Below are positions 37,619 to 48,989 of a stretch of DNA of 64,000 nucleotides, piece after piece (positions within the stretch are counted from its first letter, which is position 1; every line of letters begins with the position of its first letter). A program made the position numbers and the translations under genes. The notes below the pieces were generated by a model. The model saw nothing but the letters and a program-made list of their open reading frames with translations. It made no database searches and was not told the origin of the DNA. This DNA comes from Azolla caroliniana (taxonomy: Eukaryota > Polypodiophyta): the NCBI GenBank assembly GCA_043228905.1, contig JBHGNT010000010.1, positions 2,976,001 through 3,040,000 on the forward strand, written 5' to 3'.

Positions 37619-38115
37619 TTTTATGGCTTGAGGTACTAACTTCTACTTGAGCTGAGAAGACTTTACTTACTTCCTTGGAAGAAATGGAACCACTACTAGG
37701 GATAGGCTATATAGATCTAGGACTATCCAACCAAATGGCTCGTATTTTGGCTGGACTTATTCGTTTAACTCTTCCTCTAATTGACTTAAAACTTCAAATC
37801 TATTGGAGAGAGTTGGGCTATGAGAATTATTTGCTCTATTTGGGAGAGTTCATTTCGCTTCTTCTAAATATCCTTATCCCTTTCTCTTGTCCGCATGCTG
37901 ATAGTTTGAACCGGAATATCTTGAAAATAGTGAGGGGCTTCAATTTATAGGAGTAGGTAATGACACATGCAAGAGCAAGCAATGCCACGTGTCATCCCTT
38001 CATGAGTTTCCTTAAATGTTCTAGAAAGTTCCACAATGTTCCACAATGATCCAGAATGTTCTATAATGTTGTATGCATACATCTCTTAATAATGACATAA
38101 ATTATCATCATATAA
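37619..38115. other. unassigned sequence between the duplication and the chromovirus
   Basis: A 91-codon open frame at 37675-37950 has no recognisable domain. Repeated TTCCACAATG and TTCTAGAA phrases occur around 38020-38070. The origin is unknown. Confidence 0.4.
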
Positions 38116-38119
38116 TCTA

Positions 38120-38200
38120 AATGACCTAGTGGGTAAGGTGCTATAAGATGAGTGCTAGGGTTGAGGGTTCGAGCTTTGGCATGACTAGTAATCATGACAA
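38120..38200 (+). mobile_element. possible tRNA-derived SINE fragment
   Basis: An A-box-like TGACCTAGTGGG (38122-38133) is followed 31 bp later by a B box GGGTTCGAGCT (38165-38175), a spacing typical of tRNA-derived promoters. It lies exactly at the truncated 5' end of the chromovirus pol. Confidence 0.45.
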
Positions 38201-38214
38201 CTACTAGCAATAGT

Positions 38215-40020
38215 GGATTGTTTTGCACAATGGAGGCACTTTTTAGAGGGATCTTCTCATCAAGTCACCGTATTCAGTGATCACAAAAATCTTGCCTACT
38301 TCTAGAATGCTCGGGTATTAAATCAACGACAAGCTCGGTGGGCCCAATTCCTCACTCGTTTTGACTTTAGAATTACATACTGTCTTGGGAAGCAGCAAGG
38401 GAAGGCAGATGCATTATCGTGACGCTCGTATCTAGCACCTCGTCCTGGTGATCCAACATTCAATATTCAAAAGCAAGTAATCCTAGGACCAACACGATTG
38501 CAAGCAACATGGGTTTTTGACACTCCATTGGATTCCCACATTATCGATACCATACGTCAAGACTTGAAGACAAACGCTTTCGCTCAAGCCATTCTAGCGC
38601 AAATTGATCCCTCTCGGGCATCCTGTTCATAGTCACAAGAACCAGGTACGGACTATCGACAATTCGAATGTCATGATGGATTACTATTATTTAAGAAACT
38701 CTTGTATGTTCGCAATGGTTCTTGTTGCCTTTGAGTAGTCCAAAATTGTCATTACACATATACAACTGGACATTTGGTAGTACTAAAATGTTGGATTTAG
38801 TACAAAGATCATTTTGGTGGCCTCATATGCGACGATTTTTCGAAGACTATGTTCGGACATGTGACACATGTTGCAGAGCAAAGATGCCAAGACATCATCC
38901 ATATGGTTTATTGGAACCATTACCAATTCCAAGCAAGCCGTGACAGTCAATTTCTCTAGATTTTGTCATAGGTCTTCCAGTTTCAAAGGGATTCACTACG
39001 ATCTTAATTGTCGTAGACCGATATACTAAGATGGCACATTTCTTGCCTTGTACTAAGGAAATCACTAGTGAAGAAACCACCGAAATTGTCATGCGTGAGG
39101 TATTTCGGCATCATGGCCTCCCAGATAGTATCATCAACGACCGTGGACCTCGATTCGTCTCGAAAATCTGGAAGCATCTCTTCAAAATGCTCAATGTCAC
39201 TTGTAACCTCTCCTTTGGCTATCACCCTCAAACAGACGGACAAGCAAAACGAACAAATCAAACCCTGGAATAGTATCTTCGGTGTTTTCTAAGCTATCAA
39301 CAAGATGATTGGGCGGATATTCTCCACTTTGCTAAATTTGCTTATAATAACTCTATCCACTCATCAACTAGGGTTACACCATTTTATGCTTATACAGGCT
39401 ATCATCCTCGGTGGTGTGTATTCGAAACTCCGGAGTTACCCACAAATCCTTGTGTAGAGGATCATTTGGAGCGGCAATGCAAGATACAAGCAGACCTCTC
39501 TACCCATTTACATCAAGCTCAACAAACGCAGAAGGAGGATGTGGATCGTCATCAACTTCTATCATGTTTTAACATTGGAAATCGGGTATGGCTATTACGA
39601 CGACACATCAAGACTACTCGACCATGCGATAAATTGGATTATCGACGATTAGGTCCTTTTTGTATTATCAAAAAAATTAATGATGTCACTTTTCGTCTTG
39701 ATCTACCTCCGCAACTACAGATACCTTTGGTTTTTCATAGTTCTCTTCTCGAACCCTATCAAGACTACACTATTCCGAATCGTATTACACCACCTCCACC
39801 TCCGATCAAGCTTGAAGTATGTCTGGAGTACGGAGTTGCTGCCATGCTCGATTCCAAGATTGTTTGCAACAAGCTCTACTATTTGGTCGATTGGCTATAG
39901 TCCAAGCGAGCGTACTTGGGAACCAATAGAATGTAGGAAATGCTCGAGCTCTTATTGAGGACTTCCATCGACAATATCCCGACAAACCAAGTCCTCAATC
40001 TAAGACGACCTGTGACACTC
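38215..40020 (+). pseudogene. chromovirus pol: RNase H end, integrase, chromodomain
   Basis: Coding remnants in order: RNase H end [20 protein letters not shown]; the HHCC zinc region ending DYVRTCDTCCRAK (38722-38943); the integrase core with Asp in VVDRYTKMAHF, Asp in INDRGPRF and Gln-Ala-Lys-Arg-Thr-Asn in the block that normally has Glu (DGQAKRTNQTLE), so the third catalytic residue appears replaced; the GPF region (39466-39780); and a chromodomain YYLVDWLGYSPSERTWEP. Stops include one after LPIPSK and one after NQTLE, with frame changes between 38700 and 39900. The chromodomain marks a chromovirus. Confidence 0.88.
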
Positions 40021-40028
40021 ATCGTCTT

Positions 40029-40048
40029 AAGGGGGGAAGGGGGGGTAG
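40029..40048 (+). other. chromovirus polypurine tract
   Basis: A nearly pure A/G stretch lies directly upstream of the 3' LTR start, as needed to prime plus-strand DNA synthesis. Confidence 0.85.
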
Positions 40049-40479
40049 TGTCATGATATAGCATGGTATGGCTTCAAAAAGACTTGAACCCATGACCTTG
40101 TGTCACAGGGGTTGAAGCCCTACCATTAAGCTATGCATTGTAACATAAAAAATGTTGTTTTAATTTATTATGTCACTTAGGAAATCCATGTATATTCTAG
40201 ATTTCTTTGGAACATTCTAGAAATGTAAAGAGTACTCCTAAGCACACCATAAAAAGAGGCACATGACATTATTGAGAACCAACTCGGTTCAACCCAGTCT
40301 TAAGACTCCTAGTTGTTCTTGTATCTTTCTTCATATAATATAATATACTTCTTGTTGTCATCATTCTCTCTCTCCTCTTTCGTGATTCTTACACACTCTT
40401 TCCCTTCTTAGTACTAATTCTCATTCTTCTCCTCTATCTTTAGTACTAATTCTCCTTGCCTCTAGTACTATCCCTGTCA
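40049..40479 (+). repeat. chromovirus 3' LTR, 431 bp
   Basis: It starts TGTCATGATATAG after the polypurine tract and ends CTATCCCTGTCA. A CATAAAAAG box near 40247 could be the promoter. A tRNA-like segment is embedded near its 5' end on the minus strand (40081-40133), with A-box-like TAGCTTAATGGTA and B-box-like GGGTTCAAGTC. Confidence 0.75.
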
Positions 40480-40597
40480 GTCGGAAGCTTGGGAACTTAG
40501 CCTTTTCTTATGAGCTGGTCGGACCTCCATCTTTTTTCTTCGGATTGCACTAAGTCTCATATCGGTTCGAAGGTCCGGCCCCTCTGGACTTTCCGGC

Positions 40598-41567
40598 CTA
40601 CTTGTCTTCAACTAGAACCTCGTAGTTCTGGCACACGCTTCCACGAAACCGGTCTTCTCTTCCACCGGATCGTCCCATTCGGTGTCCTCTTGGACCCGCC
40701 TCTCCACCTGGTCCGCCTCTTCTCTCCTTAGCTTCACTCTGGATAGGCCCCCCAGTACTAGCGGCCAGAATCCGGCGTCCCTTTCGGGCTCGGTGCCTTT
40801 CTCTCCACCTACCCATATTCCGACCGATGCCGAATAATGGACGACCTAAACATGTTGTGTCATGGCCTCCTCCATTAGCCTTTTCATCCCCCCTCAACCG
40901 TTTTTTAGCTCAAGGGGCTTCCCGGTCTCGCACGCGTGTACCCGGTCGTTCCAGAGGTACACAATGTTGTTTCTAAGTGCATTGGCGAAGTCAACTTAGT
41001 CTCTCCGCATGTGGATGCCATCGCACCACATGCATCTCTGGTCGATCGGTGGGCACCGATCGCACGATTGAACGCCATCTTCCCTTCGGGCCTAAGCGAT
41101 TTGAAGATCGCGCACCATCTTCGTTAGCTCCTACAGAGCTGCGCCCCCGGATGACTCCTTTCCTGGAGAAGCACCGATGTGTTCCGCCCTTTTTCGGGGA
41201 GCTTGACCCACTCCATGAACTCCCTCTTCAACAACTGGAGCGAGTTGTCGAAGCCATACCTTTCGAGGAACCGCTCCTTGAACTCCGACCAATTCCGGTA
41301 GTCGGCTTGTATTGCGAGCACCTCTGCGTGGATGCTCTGCGTGACAACTCGGGGAAATCCGGACAGCCGCCTATTTTCTAGGATATCCTGCATGAACATC
41401 TCGGCCTTGTAGGCCTCCAAGTAGCTCGATATGTCCCTTTCGTTGAATTGGCCAGTCGTGCCAACTATCGTTTCTATGGCCCTATCGAGGCCACCTGCGC
41501 TCTCCCACACATTCACTATATGATCGACGACCATTGCCATCACCTCCGTGAGTTCGCTTCCTCTCAA
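40598..41567 (-). pseudogene. gypsy gag fragment
   Basis: The 147-codon frame at 41124-41567 (MRGSELTEVMAMVV at the start) aligns with the gag at 53946-54734. Shared blocks include FMEWV, the KGRN region and FKERFLERYG. A degraded continuation at 40598-40897 matches the later gag region around 55080-55230 (CQNYEVLVEDK). The middle with the zinc knuckle is absent or unreadable, so an internal deletion is likely. Confidence 0.85.
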
Positions 41568-41590
41568 CTTGGACTCCTTTGCCGCCCCCC

Positions 41591-41608
41591 TTCACATCGG
41601 GTTCACCA
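41591..41608 (-). other. gypsy primer-binding site
   Basis: On the minus strand it reads TGGTGAACCCGATGTGAA, four bases inside the LTR. This is the same position and nearly the same sequence as in the full-length element at 53907. Confidence 0.8.
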
Positions 41609-41612
41609 ATTA

Positions 41613-42254
41613 TGTCACAGTTTTCCTTGTGTGTGTGTTGGAAACAAGAGCCGATAAGGGAAGAGATTTTATCCGGATCGTCGTCCAAGTAGCTTTGCTG
41701 GAACGAGGTCTGGAGCTGGTAAGAGGGAGGAGATTACCTGGATCGGCTTCCAGGTAGCTTCATCAGAGTGTGGTCTGGTCACGTATCTGATCCGGACCAA
41801 TCTTCGGATGTTGGACGTTGGGCACACAGACTCAACACACGTTATTGGTTTCGGAGCTATGTTGAACAACAAACAATGTGCTAACGGGCTCGAACACTCG
41901 GGTAGGCACACACAAGCGAGAAGAAGCGGTGATAAGAACACGACAGAGACAAAGAAGACAGGGAATCTGGAAACAACAAATAGAATATTAATCTATACTC
42001 AGAGAATTACAACCGATCTCGGCCGGCAATGGAGCTTCGAGCTCCCCTTACTCATGCACGCAGAAACTAGTGAGCATCCGATCGGGAGCACACGGGCTAC
42101 TAGTGCGAAATGGAGGGCCTCATAGCACACTCAACTAATACTATGTAATTTACACATGTTTGTACATAAAGACAGTTTTGTGTGCATCTGTGCACACCCG
42201 TGTTCATGCGTATCCTGGCCCCTTTTCTCCTAGTAGCCGGAATTCCTCACGACA
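41613..42254 (-). repeat. gypsy 5' LTR, 642 bp
   Basis: On the minus strand it begins TGTCGTGAGGAATTCC and ends CTGTGACA. The outer ten bases match the LTRs at 53238 and 59469, but the body is quite different, so this belongs to a divergent subfamily. ACGT follows directly on the plus strand (42255-42258). Confidence 0.82.
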
Positions 42255-43019
42255 ACGTTTTGGCTCATGCTCCCATGTTTCATCCAAAAATATAATATCC
42301 ATACCTTGAGCTACATCATTGAGTCATAAAACCTTATTCCATGGATATCCTCTACAATTCCAAAACATTACTTTCAATTGTGAAGAACTTATAGTCCCAT
42401 AGGTCGTTGCTTGATATGCATTTTGATTTGCTTTCCTAGATGCATATGCTTGCCTTCTACGTTCTTGCTCTTGTGGAGTTCTATCATCCGTTACAAAAAA
42501 ACTTGTCCCTTTTAAGTACACCTTACTACTATATAGAATCATTGCCCTTTTACGTTCATCAAGGATTGTACAAACAATAGCTTGAGATGACCAAACCAAG
42601 GAGAAGATAATAGACACTACACAACAAGTTGAGGAGGGTTCAATATGATATGCATGATTGGTCGTGAATAGTTTATTCAACATACAAGTAATGTCAAGAA
42701 GTGTTTCATGAACCCAATAGGCAACAAATGAAGGTGATTTCAATCCAAAAGAAAGTATGTAGTTCACCAATATATTCAGAAGAAAAGTTCTTAGGACCTG
42801 ATCTTTCTTCAAGGTCAACATTTATCGAAGGATGTGTAGGTTTAGTTGGGCTGAAGGTGATGTTGTATGTACAAAAATAGCGAAAGTTCTAAAGGTAATG
42901 AGAAAACCCAAGATTTCTTTTCTTTTCTTTACCCCCTCGTTCAAAAAACTGATTGCTTAGAAAGTTTTTAGAATATCCCCCCCAAATGACAATAGTTGAT
43001 TGGTGGATGACTAACAAAA
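42255..43019 (-). mobile_element. LINE fragment: start of the endonuclease domain
   Basis: On the minus strand, KVMFWNCRGYPWNKVL and then AQGMDIIFLDETWEHE correspond to the N-terminal motifs of an apurinic-type LINE endonuclease (usual form WNCRGLG...DIIFLQET). The upstream 500 bp is an open frame of unclear content, and 61323 onward would be its continuation if the nested elements are removed. The gypsy relic interrupts it at 42254. Confidence 0.65.
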
Positions 43020-43024
43020 GCTTG
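43020..43024. repeat. left target-site duplication GCTTG of the outer copia
   Basis: Identical to 61323-61327 at the other end of the outer minus-strand copia element. Confidence 0.9.
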
Positions 43025-43300
43025 TATAAAGAATCAAGAGATGGATTCTGTGCAGCGGAATAGATATTAACTGTGTGTGTATGAGAGAGAGAGAGAGTGA
43101 GAGAGACAATGAGTCAGACACAGAGAATATGCAAGGTAAAGTATATTAACAAAGGAGAAAGACTCAACATTATACGAGGTGGGAGGAGGGTGCTTTATAT
43201 AGTCACCCTCTCTCTTCATTAACTACAAAACTCATGGAGCATGGGGAATGTGAAAGCTCATAAGTTATGTGTCATAGAATATGATTCTATGATTCATACT
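43025..43300 (-). repeat. outer copia 3' LTR, distal part
   Basis: Matches 60928-61205 closely. It is interrupted after ATACT by the plus-strand copia, and the rest of the LTR resumes at 48832. Confidence 0.93.
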
Positions 43301-43696
43301 TGTTGAGAATCAAGCTCAACTTGGTCTAGTGTGTGAACTCACCTTGAGAGTGAATAGACACTCCAACGGTCAAGAGTCACCATTAAGTCACCTCTTTGTA
43401 TTCTAGCATTTAATATGAGTCATAGAATCATATTCTATGACACATAACTTATGAGCTTTCACATTCCCAATGCTCCATGAGTCTTGTAGTTAATGAAGAG
43501 AGAGGGTGACTATATAAAGCACCCTCCTCCCACCTTGTATTTTGTTGAGTCTTTCTCCTTTGTTAATATACTTTAAACCTTGCGTATACTCTGTGTGTGT
43601 GTGTGTGTCTCTCTCTCTATCTCACACACACACACACACACACACACAATTTACACCTATTCCGCTTCACAAGAATCCATCTCTTGATTCTTTACA
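43301..43696 (+). repeat. inner copia 5' LTR, 396 bp
   Basis: Begins TGTTGAGAATC and ends GATTCTTTACA, with imperfect terminal symmetry (GAATC/GATTC). A TATA box CTATATAAAG lies at 43510-43519. CT/TG and CA runs occur at 43592-43648. Confidence 0.94.
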
Positions 43697-43708
43697 TGGA
43701 ATCAGAGC
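43697..43708 (+). other. inner copia primer-binding site
   Basis: TGGAATCAGAGC differs by one base from the standard copia TGGTATCAGAGC that is preserved in the outer element (60916-60927). Confidence 0.85.
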
Positions 43709-43855
43709 GATATGGTAGCTTGATCTAGCCCATTCGCCTCATCGTGATCGTGTGTTGTGCTCCACGCCGATGACCAAGAACCGGCTCATCGCTATTGTAG
43801 CTTCGCTACATAGCACGCATTCGAAGAGAGAAGAAGAAGAAGAAGAACCGACATA

Positions 43856-45015
43856 ATGAATACTCAAATGGGGAGCGCTCTCCCTATCGAGAAGTTGGAT
43901 CGAAACAACTTCACATCTTGGGAGTACAAGATGCACCAATACCTTGTCGGACAAGGCTATTGGAGCTATATCAAAGGAGTGCATGAATACGCGACATGGG
44001 AGCAAGCCGCAAGCCGCGTGATGTATTGTTTGGCGACATGTGTTCACGACCACATGCTCGGTTACATTCGAGAAGCCAAGATGCCGAAGGAAGCGTGGGA
44101 AAATCTACGAAAGATTTTAGCCGCCAACACGATCGCGAGGAAGCTTCAAGTCCACCAAGAGTTGAACAACATTCAACAAAGGTACATGTCCATCATGACA
44201 TACACCTCAAAGATCAAGGAGCTTTGCGATTCGCTCGGCTCAATAAGCGTAAATATCGATGATGATGAGATGGTTCAAATATGCCTCGGTGGCCTCGCAC
44301 CACGGTTCGGCGCGATGTGAACCACCGTTCTAGCATGGGAGAAATCTCCCTCCTTCTTCGAGCTCCAATCAATGCTATTGGTCGAAGAAAACCACGTGCG
44401 TACAATGAGCAATGCGTCGGAAGGCCACATGCTCTACACGCAATCGAATGGAGGAAGAGGACGCAGATGAGTGAGAGGCCGATTTGGCCAAGGACAAGGC
44501 GGACGAGGTCTGACCTACGACAACAACTCCCAATTTCGGCCGCAAAATGGAAGCCAACGAGGAACCTTCGCAAGAATGGGGAACTTCCACTCCGGCCCGA
44601 GCCGTCAAAACACAACCGAATGCGGATATTGCGGAAAGCTCGGACACCACGAAGAAGAGTGCCGAAAGAAGATGCGTGAATCGACTTCCACAAGCCGACA
44701 ACTCACGAATTACGTGCACAATTTCGACTACGAAGAGTATAGCGGAATGTACGGGCACAACTCCGACTACGAAGATCGTGGCGGAATGTATGCACACAAC
44801 TCCGACCGTGGCGGAATGTACGGGCACAACTCCGACTACGAAGATCGTAGCGGAATGTATGCACACAACTTCGACCGTGGCGGAATGTTCATGATGAAAC
44901 ATAGAGCAAACTCTATGTCGGCCGCTACCTCAACTAGTGCCTCCGGTCCGAAAGACGTATGGTTCGTCGATTCCGGTGCCTCGAATCATCTGACATCGCA
45001 TCAAGAATGGTTCTG
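43856..45015 (+). pseudogene. inner copia gag and protease
   Basis: The first 154 codons are gag (MNTQMGSALPIEKLDRNNF at the start). Then come in-frame TGA codons at 44317-44319 (Arg CGA in the sister copy) and 44468-44470, a Gly/Arg-rich tract, a zinc knuckle CGYCGKLGHHEEEC (about 44620-44665), a Tyr/His/Asp-rich repeat segment (44716-44890) with MYGHNSD or MYAHNSD four times, and the protease site VWFVDSGASNHL. A further TGA at 45013-45015 closes this frame. Confidence 0.92.
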
Positions 45016-46717
45016 AGAACTTCGAGAGCCGGACCGACCCGGCTATGTCGAAACCGGAGACGACACTACGCACCCGATTCGGCACATCGGCAATGTCCCG
45101 TTCGGAAAAGAAGGTAAGCAAAATTACATTAAAAATGTCTTGCATGTACCAACCATTACGAAGAATTTGGTCTCCGTCGGCCAAATTGTAGAGCAAGGGA
45201 TGCAAGTTCGATTTAATCAAGGCGGTTGCTTCATCGAAAAAGAGGGCCGACTCATCGCATGCGAACGAAGAGAGGGCCGGATGTTCATTCTTGATTCACG
45301 CGAGATGAAATCCGCCATGTTCGCGAAAAACACGAAAGCCGACTCCGACATAGAGCTATGGCACAAGCGAATCGGCCACATCAATCTCAACAAACTCAAA
45401 TCAATGAAATCGAAAGGAGTCGTCATCAGACTCCCGACATTCAAAGAGAAGGAGATTGAAGGTGTATGCGAAGCGTGCCAATTCGGCAAGCAACACCGAC
45501 ACCCATTCCCGAAAGAGCGGAACGTGAGCAAAGGTCTACTCGACGTAGTCCATTCCGACGTATGGGGACCGGCGCAGACGGCTACATTCGGCGGATGCCG
45601 ATATTACGTGCTCTTCATTGGCGACTTCTCTAGGTACACTTGGATGTACCCGATGCGGCAAAAGAACGAAGTGTTCAGACACTTCCAAACTTTCAAGAAT
45701 GAAGTCGAGAAAGCCATGAGCCAACATGTACGTTGTCTTCGATCGGATGGCGGCAAGGAGTACTTCTCGGACGACTTCACGACGCATCTCCAAAAGGAAG
45801 GAATTCAGCGAGAATTCACTTGCCGATACATTCCGCAACAAAACGGGGTAGCCGAGCGCAAAAATTGGCACATCCTCGAAGTAGCGCGGGCCATGATGAA
45901 CGAGAAGCATATGCCCAAGTCATATTGGGCCGAAGTTGCAAATACGACCATCTACCTAATGAACCGGTGCACAACATCCGGCGTGCACGAGGTCACTCTG
46001 CACGAAAAATACTTCAGAAAGAAGCCGGCCTTATCACACATCCGCATATTCGGAGCGATAGCGTACGTGCACATCCCCAATGAGAAGCGTCAAAAGCTTG
46101 ACCTAAAGTCGGAGAAATGTATCCTTGTAGGATACTCATTGGAGCAAAAGGGGTACAAGTGCTACAACCCCTCAACTCGAAAATCTCGAGTAAGTCGAGA
46201 TGTCGTTTTTGATGAGTCCGCATCCTGGTACGCACTAGAGACAACTCCAACTCCGACTCCGCTCGACCTGGAATCTGCCGAACAAGAGATAGAGGATGAA
46301 GATCGCCTTACGTGCATGTTCGAAGAAAGTCCGATCACGACCCGACTAAGCAGACCACAAGAGCCTTTGAGCGATCAAAGCACATCACGGCCTAGCCCGA
46401 AGATGGACAAAGGCAAGGCGAAATTGGCAGAATACGAAGGCGATCGCTTCGACGACGATGAGTTGACTCACTCACTTGACAGTGAGTTCGGCGGTTTCGA
46501 GGTACCAATCGGAGCTAAGAAAGCCCTCATCTCTACAAATGAAAAGCTTCGCCCATCCACCCGTGACGAGAATCCCGTAAGTCGATTCGGCTACAACGAT
46601 TATATGGCGTACCATTACGCCTTTATGATGAAGGTAGTGACAGTACGGGAGCCGGAAACCTTTTCGGAAGCCACGAAGGACCCGCGATGGATCGAAGCAA
46701 TGAACGTGGAGATGTAG
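45016..46717 (+). pseudogene. inner copia GAG-pre-integrase and integrase
   Basis: The frame is open from 45140. The pre-integrase zinc region LWHKRIGHINLNKLKS...CEACQFGKQHRH is followed by the integrase core with Asp in VVHSDVWGP, Asp in LRSDGGKEY and Glu in NGVAERKN, all three catalytic residues present. The C-terminal integrase part includes GYSLEQKGYKCYNP. A TAG at 46715-46717, in place of an expected Gln codon, ends the frame before RT. Confidence 0.93.
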
Positions 46718-48216
46718 ACACTACAGAAGAACGAGACGTGGGATCTCGTTCCCACCTCACCACACAAAAAGGCGATTGGATGCAAATGGATCTACAAGGT
46801 GAAGTATAACGTCGATGGCTCCGTAAACCGCTACAAAGCTCGACTCGTAGCGAAAGGATACGCTCAGACGCATGGCATCGACTACGAGGAGACCTTTGCC
46901 CCGGTGGCAAAGATGACGATGGTGCGGACCGTAATTGCGATTGCCATGGCGAAAGGGTGGCACCTCCATCAAATGGACGTCAAAACGCCTTTCTACAAGG
47001 CGAATTAGAAGAGGAGGTGTACATGATCCAACCACCCGGCTTCAACTCTAGCACCCATCTGAAAGTTGTTTGCCGACTCAAGAAGCCACTCTACGGCCTC
47101 AAGCAAGCACCGCGTGCTTGGCATTCGAAGATAACGCAATATCTTCATCCAATCGGCTTCCGTATGTCAAAATCGGACAACTCCCTCTACATACGAAGCG
47201 ATTCCGCAAGTCTGATCGTCATCATCTTATATGTGGATGACCTAGTCATTGGAGGTGAGCATCTTGTCGAAATCAATAAGGTCAAATCCCTCCTTTCCAA
47301 CAAGTTCGAGATGACGGACATGAAGGAACTCCACTACTTCCTCGGCATCGAGGTAATTCAGACTCCGGTCGGAATCATGATCTCTCAATGGCACTACATC
47401 GTCAACTTGTTATACAAGTTCGGAATGGCTGAGTGCAAATCCGCGGCAACCCCGCTCGATCGCAATCTCAATCTAGATGCGAACTTTGGCACCAAAGCGT
47501 GTGAGCCGACTCAGTATCAACAACTCATCGGGAGTCTCATCTACCTCACGATCACACGACCTGATCTCAGTTATCCGGTCGGTCTCCTTAGCCAATTCAT
47601 GCAAACACCGCGTGATACTCACTTGGATTGCGCTAAGCGAATTCTACGATACGTGAGTGGCACAATGGATTACGGCATCCTCTATAAGACCGCGATGCCA
47701 ATACGACTCGAGGGGTACACCGACGCCGATTGGGCTGGCTACAAAGCCGATAGAAGATCAACCTCCGGATTTGTTTTCTCCCTCGGCAGCGGAGAAATAT
47801 CCTGGAGTAGCAAGAAGCAGCCTACCGTCGCTCTTTCGAGTACGGAGGCGGAATACAGGGGCGCAACGGTAACTGCGTGTGAAGTCGTATGGCTCAAGAG
47901 GATTTTGAAGTATTTGGGCGTACCCATCAAGGATCCGACTTCCCTTTACTGGGACAACATGAGCAGTATCTATTTGGCTCAGAACCCGGTGTTGCACGCG
48001 CGGACAAAGCACATCGAAGTGCACTATCACTTCATCCGAGAGCGCATTCTAGCTGGCGATGTCGACCTACAACACATTAGCACAAATCTTCAAACGGCCG
48101 ACATCTTCACTAAAGCCTTAGGAGCCGACAAGCTATGGCAATTCATGACCGATCTCGGATTGACGATCCCTGACCTGCCAAGCTTGAGGGGGAGTATTGA
48201 AGACATTACGCAATAA
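46718..48216 (+). pseudogene. inner copia reverse transcriptase and RNase H
   Basis: RT blocks WIYKVKYNVDG and YKARLVAKGYAQTHG are followed near 46983 by a 1-base deletion in an A run that shifts the frame. The second part (46957-48216, 419 codons) has LKQAPRAWH, the catalytic LYVDDLVIGG, YFLGIEV, RNase H TDADWAGYKADRRSTSG, SSTEAEYRG, and the tail ADIFTKALG. Apart from that shift the RT and RNase H are intact. Confidence 0.94.
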
Positions 48217-48426
48217 CGCGTGGATTCCGCAAGAACGCGTGGATTACGCAACCACGCAACGAAGCCGCGAAGAAAGACACAAGCCAAAGCACAGACTTCG
48301 CAACTACGCACAACGCAAGCTGGAGCATGGATTCCGCAACTCCGCATAAAGCGAGTTGACACGAGTCGACGTGGACTCCAAAATGCGAGTCGAAGCAGAT
48401 TTCAGATACCGTCTGAAACCGACCCG

Positions 48427-48445
48427 ACTTGAGCTTGAGGGGGCG
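48427..48445 (+). other. inner copia polypurine tract
   Basis: GAGCTTGAGGGGGCG lies immediately 5' of the 3' LTR. The same tract in reverse follows the outer copia LTR at 48943-48960. Confidence 0.8.
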
Positions 48446-48826
48446 TGTTGAGAATCAAGCTCAACTTGGTCTAGTGTGTGAAATCACCTTGAGAGTGAAT
48501 AGACACTCCAGTGGTCAAGAGTCACCATTATGTCACCTCTTTGTATTCTAGCATTTAGTATTGAGTCATAGAATCATATTCTATGACACATAACTTATGA
48601 GCTTTCACATTCCCCATGCTCCATGAGTCTTGTAGTTAATGAAGAGAGAGGGTGACTATATAAAGCACCCTCCTCCCACCTTGTATTTTGTTGAGTCTTT
48701 CTCCTTTGTTAATATACTTTTAACCTTGCGTATACTCTGTGTGTGTGTGTCTCTCTCTCTATCTCACACAAACACACAGTTCACACCTATTCCGCTTCAC
48801 AAGAATCCATCTCTTGATTCTTTACA
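48446..48826 (+). repeat. inner copia 3' LTR, 381 bp
   Basis: Matches 43301-43696 apart from about ten substitutions and shorter simple repeats. It ends GATTCTTTACA, followed by the ATACT target duplication. Confidence 0.94.
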
Positions 48827-48831
48827 ATACT

Positions 48832-48942
48832 AAATGCTAGAATACAAAGTAGTGACATAATGGTGACTCTTTACAATTGGAGTGTCTATTCACTCTCAAG
48901 CTGAGTTCACACACTAGACCAAGTTGAGCTTGATTCTCAACA
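48832..48942 (-). repeat. outer copia 3' LTR, proximal part
   Basis: Continuation of 43025-43300 after removal of the inner copia. It ends TTGATTCTCAACA and is followed by the minus-strand purine tract. Confidence 0.92.
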
Positions 48943-48989
48943 TGCCCCCTCAAGCTCAAGTTGGGTCGGTTTCAGACGGTATCCGAAAT

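Larger units (their letters stand above)
38215..40479 (+). mobile_element. Ty3/gypsy chromovirus, 3' half with LTR
   Basis: RNase H, integrase and chromodomain coding remnants are followed by a purine tract and an LTR. The first half of the element (5' LTR, gag, protease, RT) is missing. The LTR end abuts a minus-strand gypsy relic at 40480. Confidence 0.88.
40480..42254 (-). mobile_element. gypsy relic, same family as 53238-60143
   Basis: A 5' LTR (41613-42254), a primer-binding site (41591-41608) and part of gag are preserved on the minus strand. The element is cut off at 40480 by the chromovirus LTR, and protease and pol are missing. Confidence 0.88.
43301..48826 (+). mobile_element. inner Ty1/copia element, plus strand, nearly complete
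   Basis: A 5526-bp element with LTRs 43301-43696 and 48446-48826, primer-binding site, gag, protease, integrase, RT, RNase H and purine tract. ATACT flanks it on both sides (43296-43300 and 48827-48831). The two LTRs differ at several substitutions plus simple-repeat length, so it is fairly young. Coding is spoiled by a few nonsense codons and one 1-base deletion. It belongs to the same family as the outer copia it landed in. Confidence 0.95.

Noticed and set aside
37675-37950. Small host gene of 91 codons
   Set aside because: No recognisable domain, located between relics; kept as unassigned sequence.
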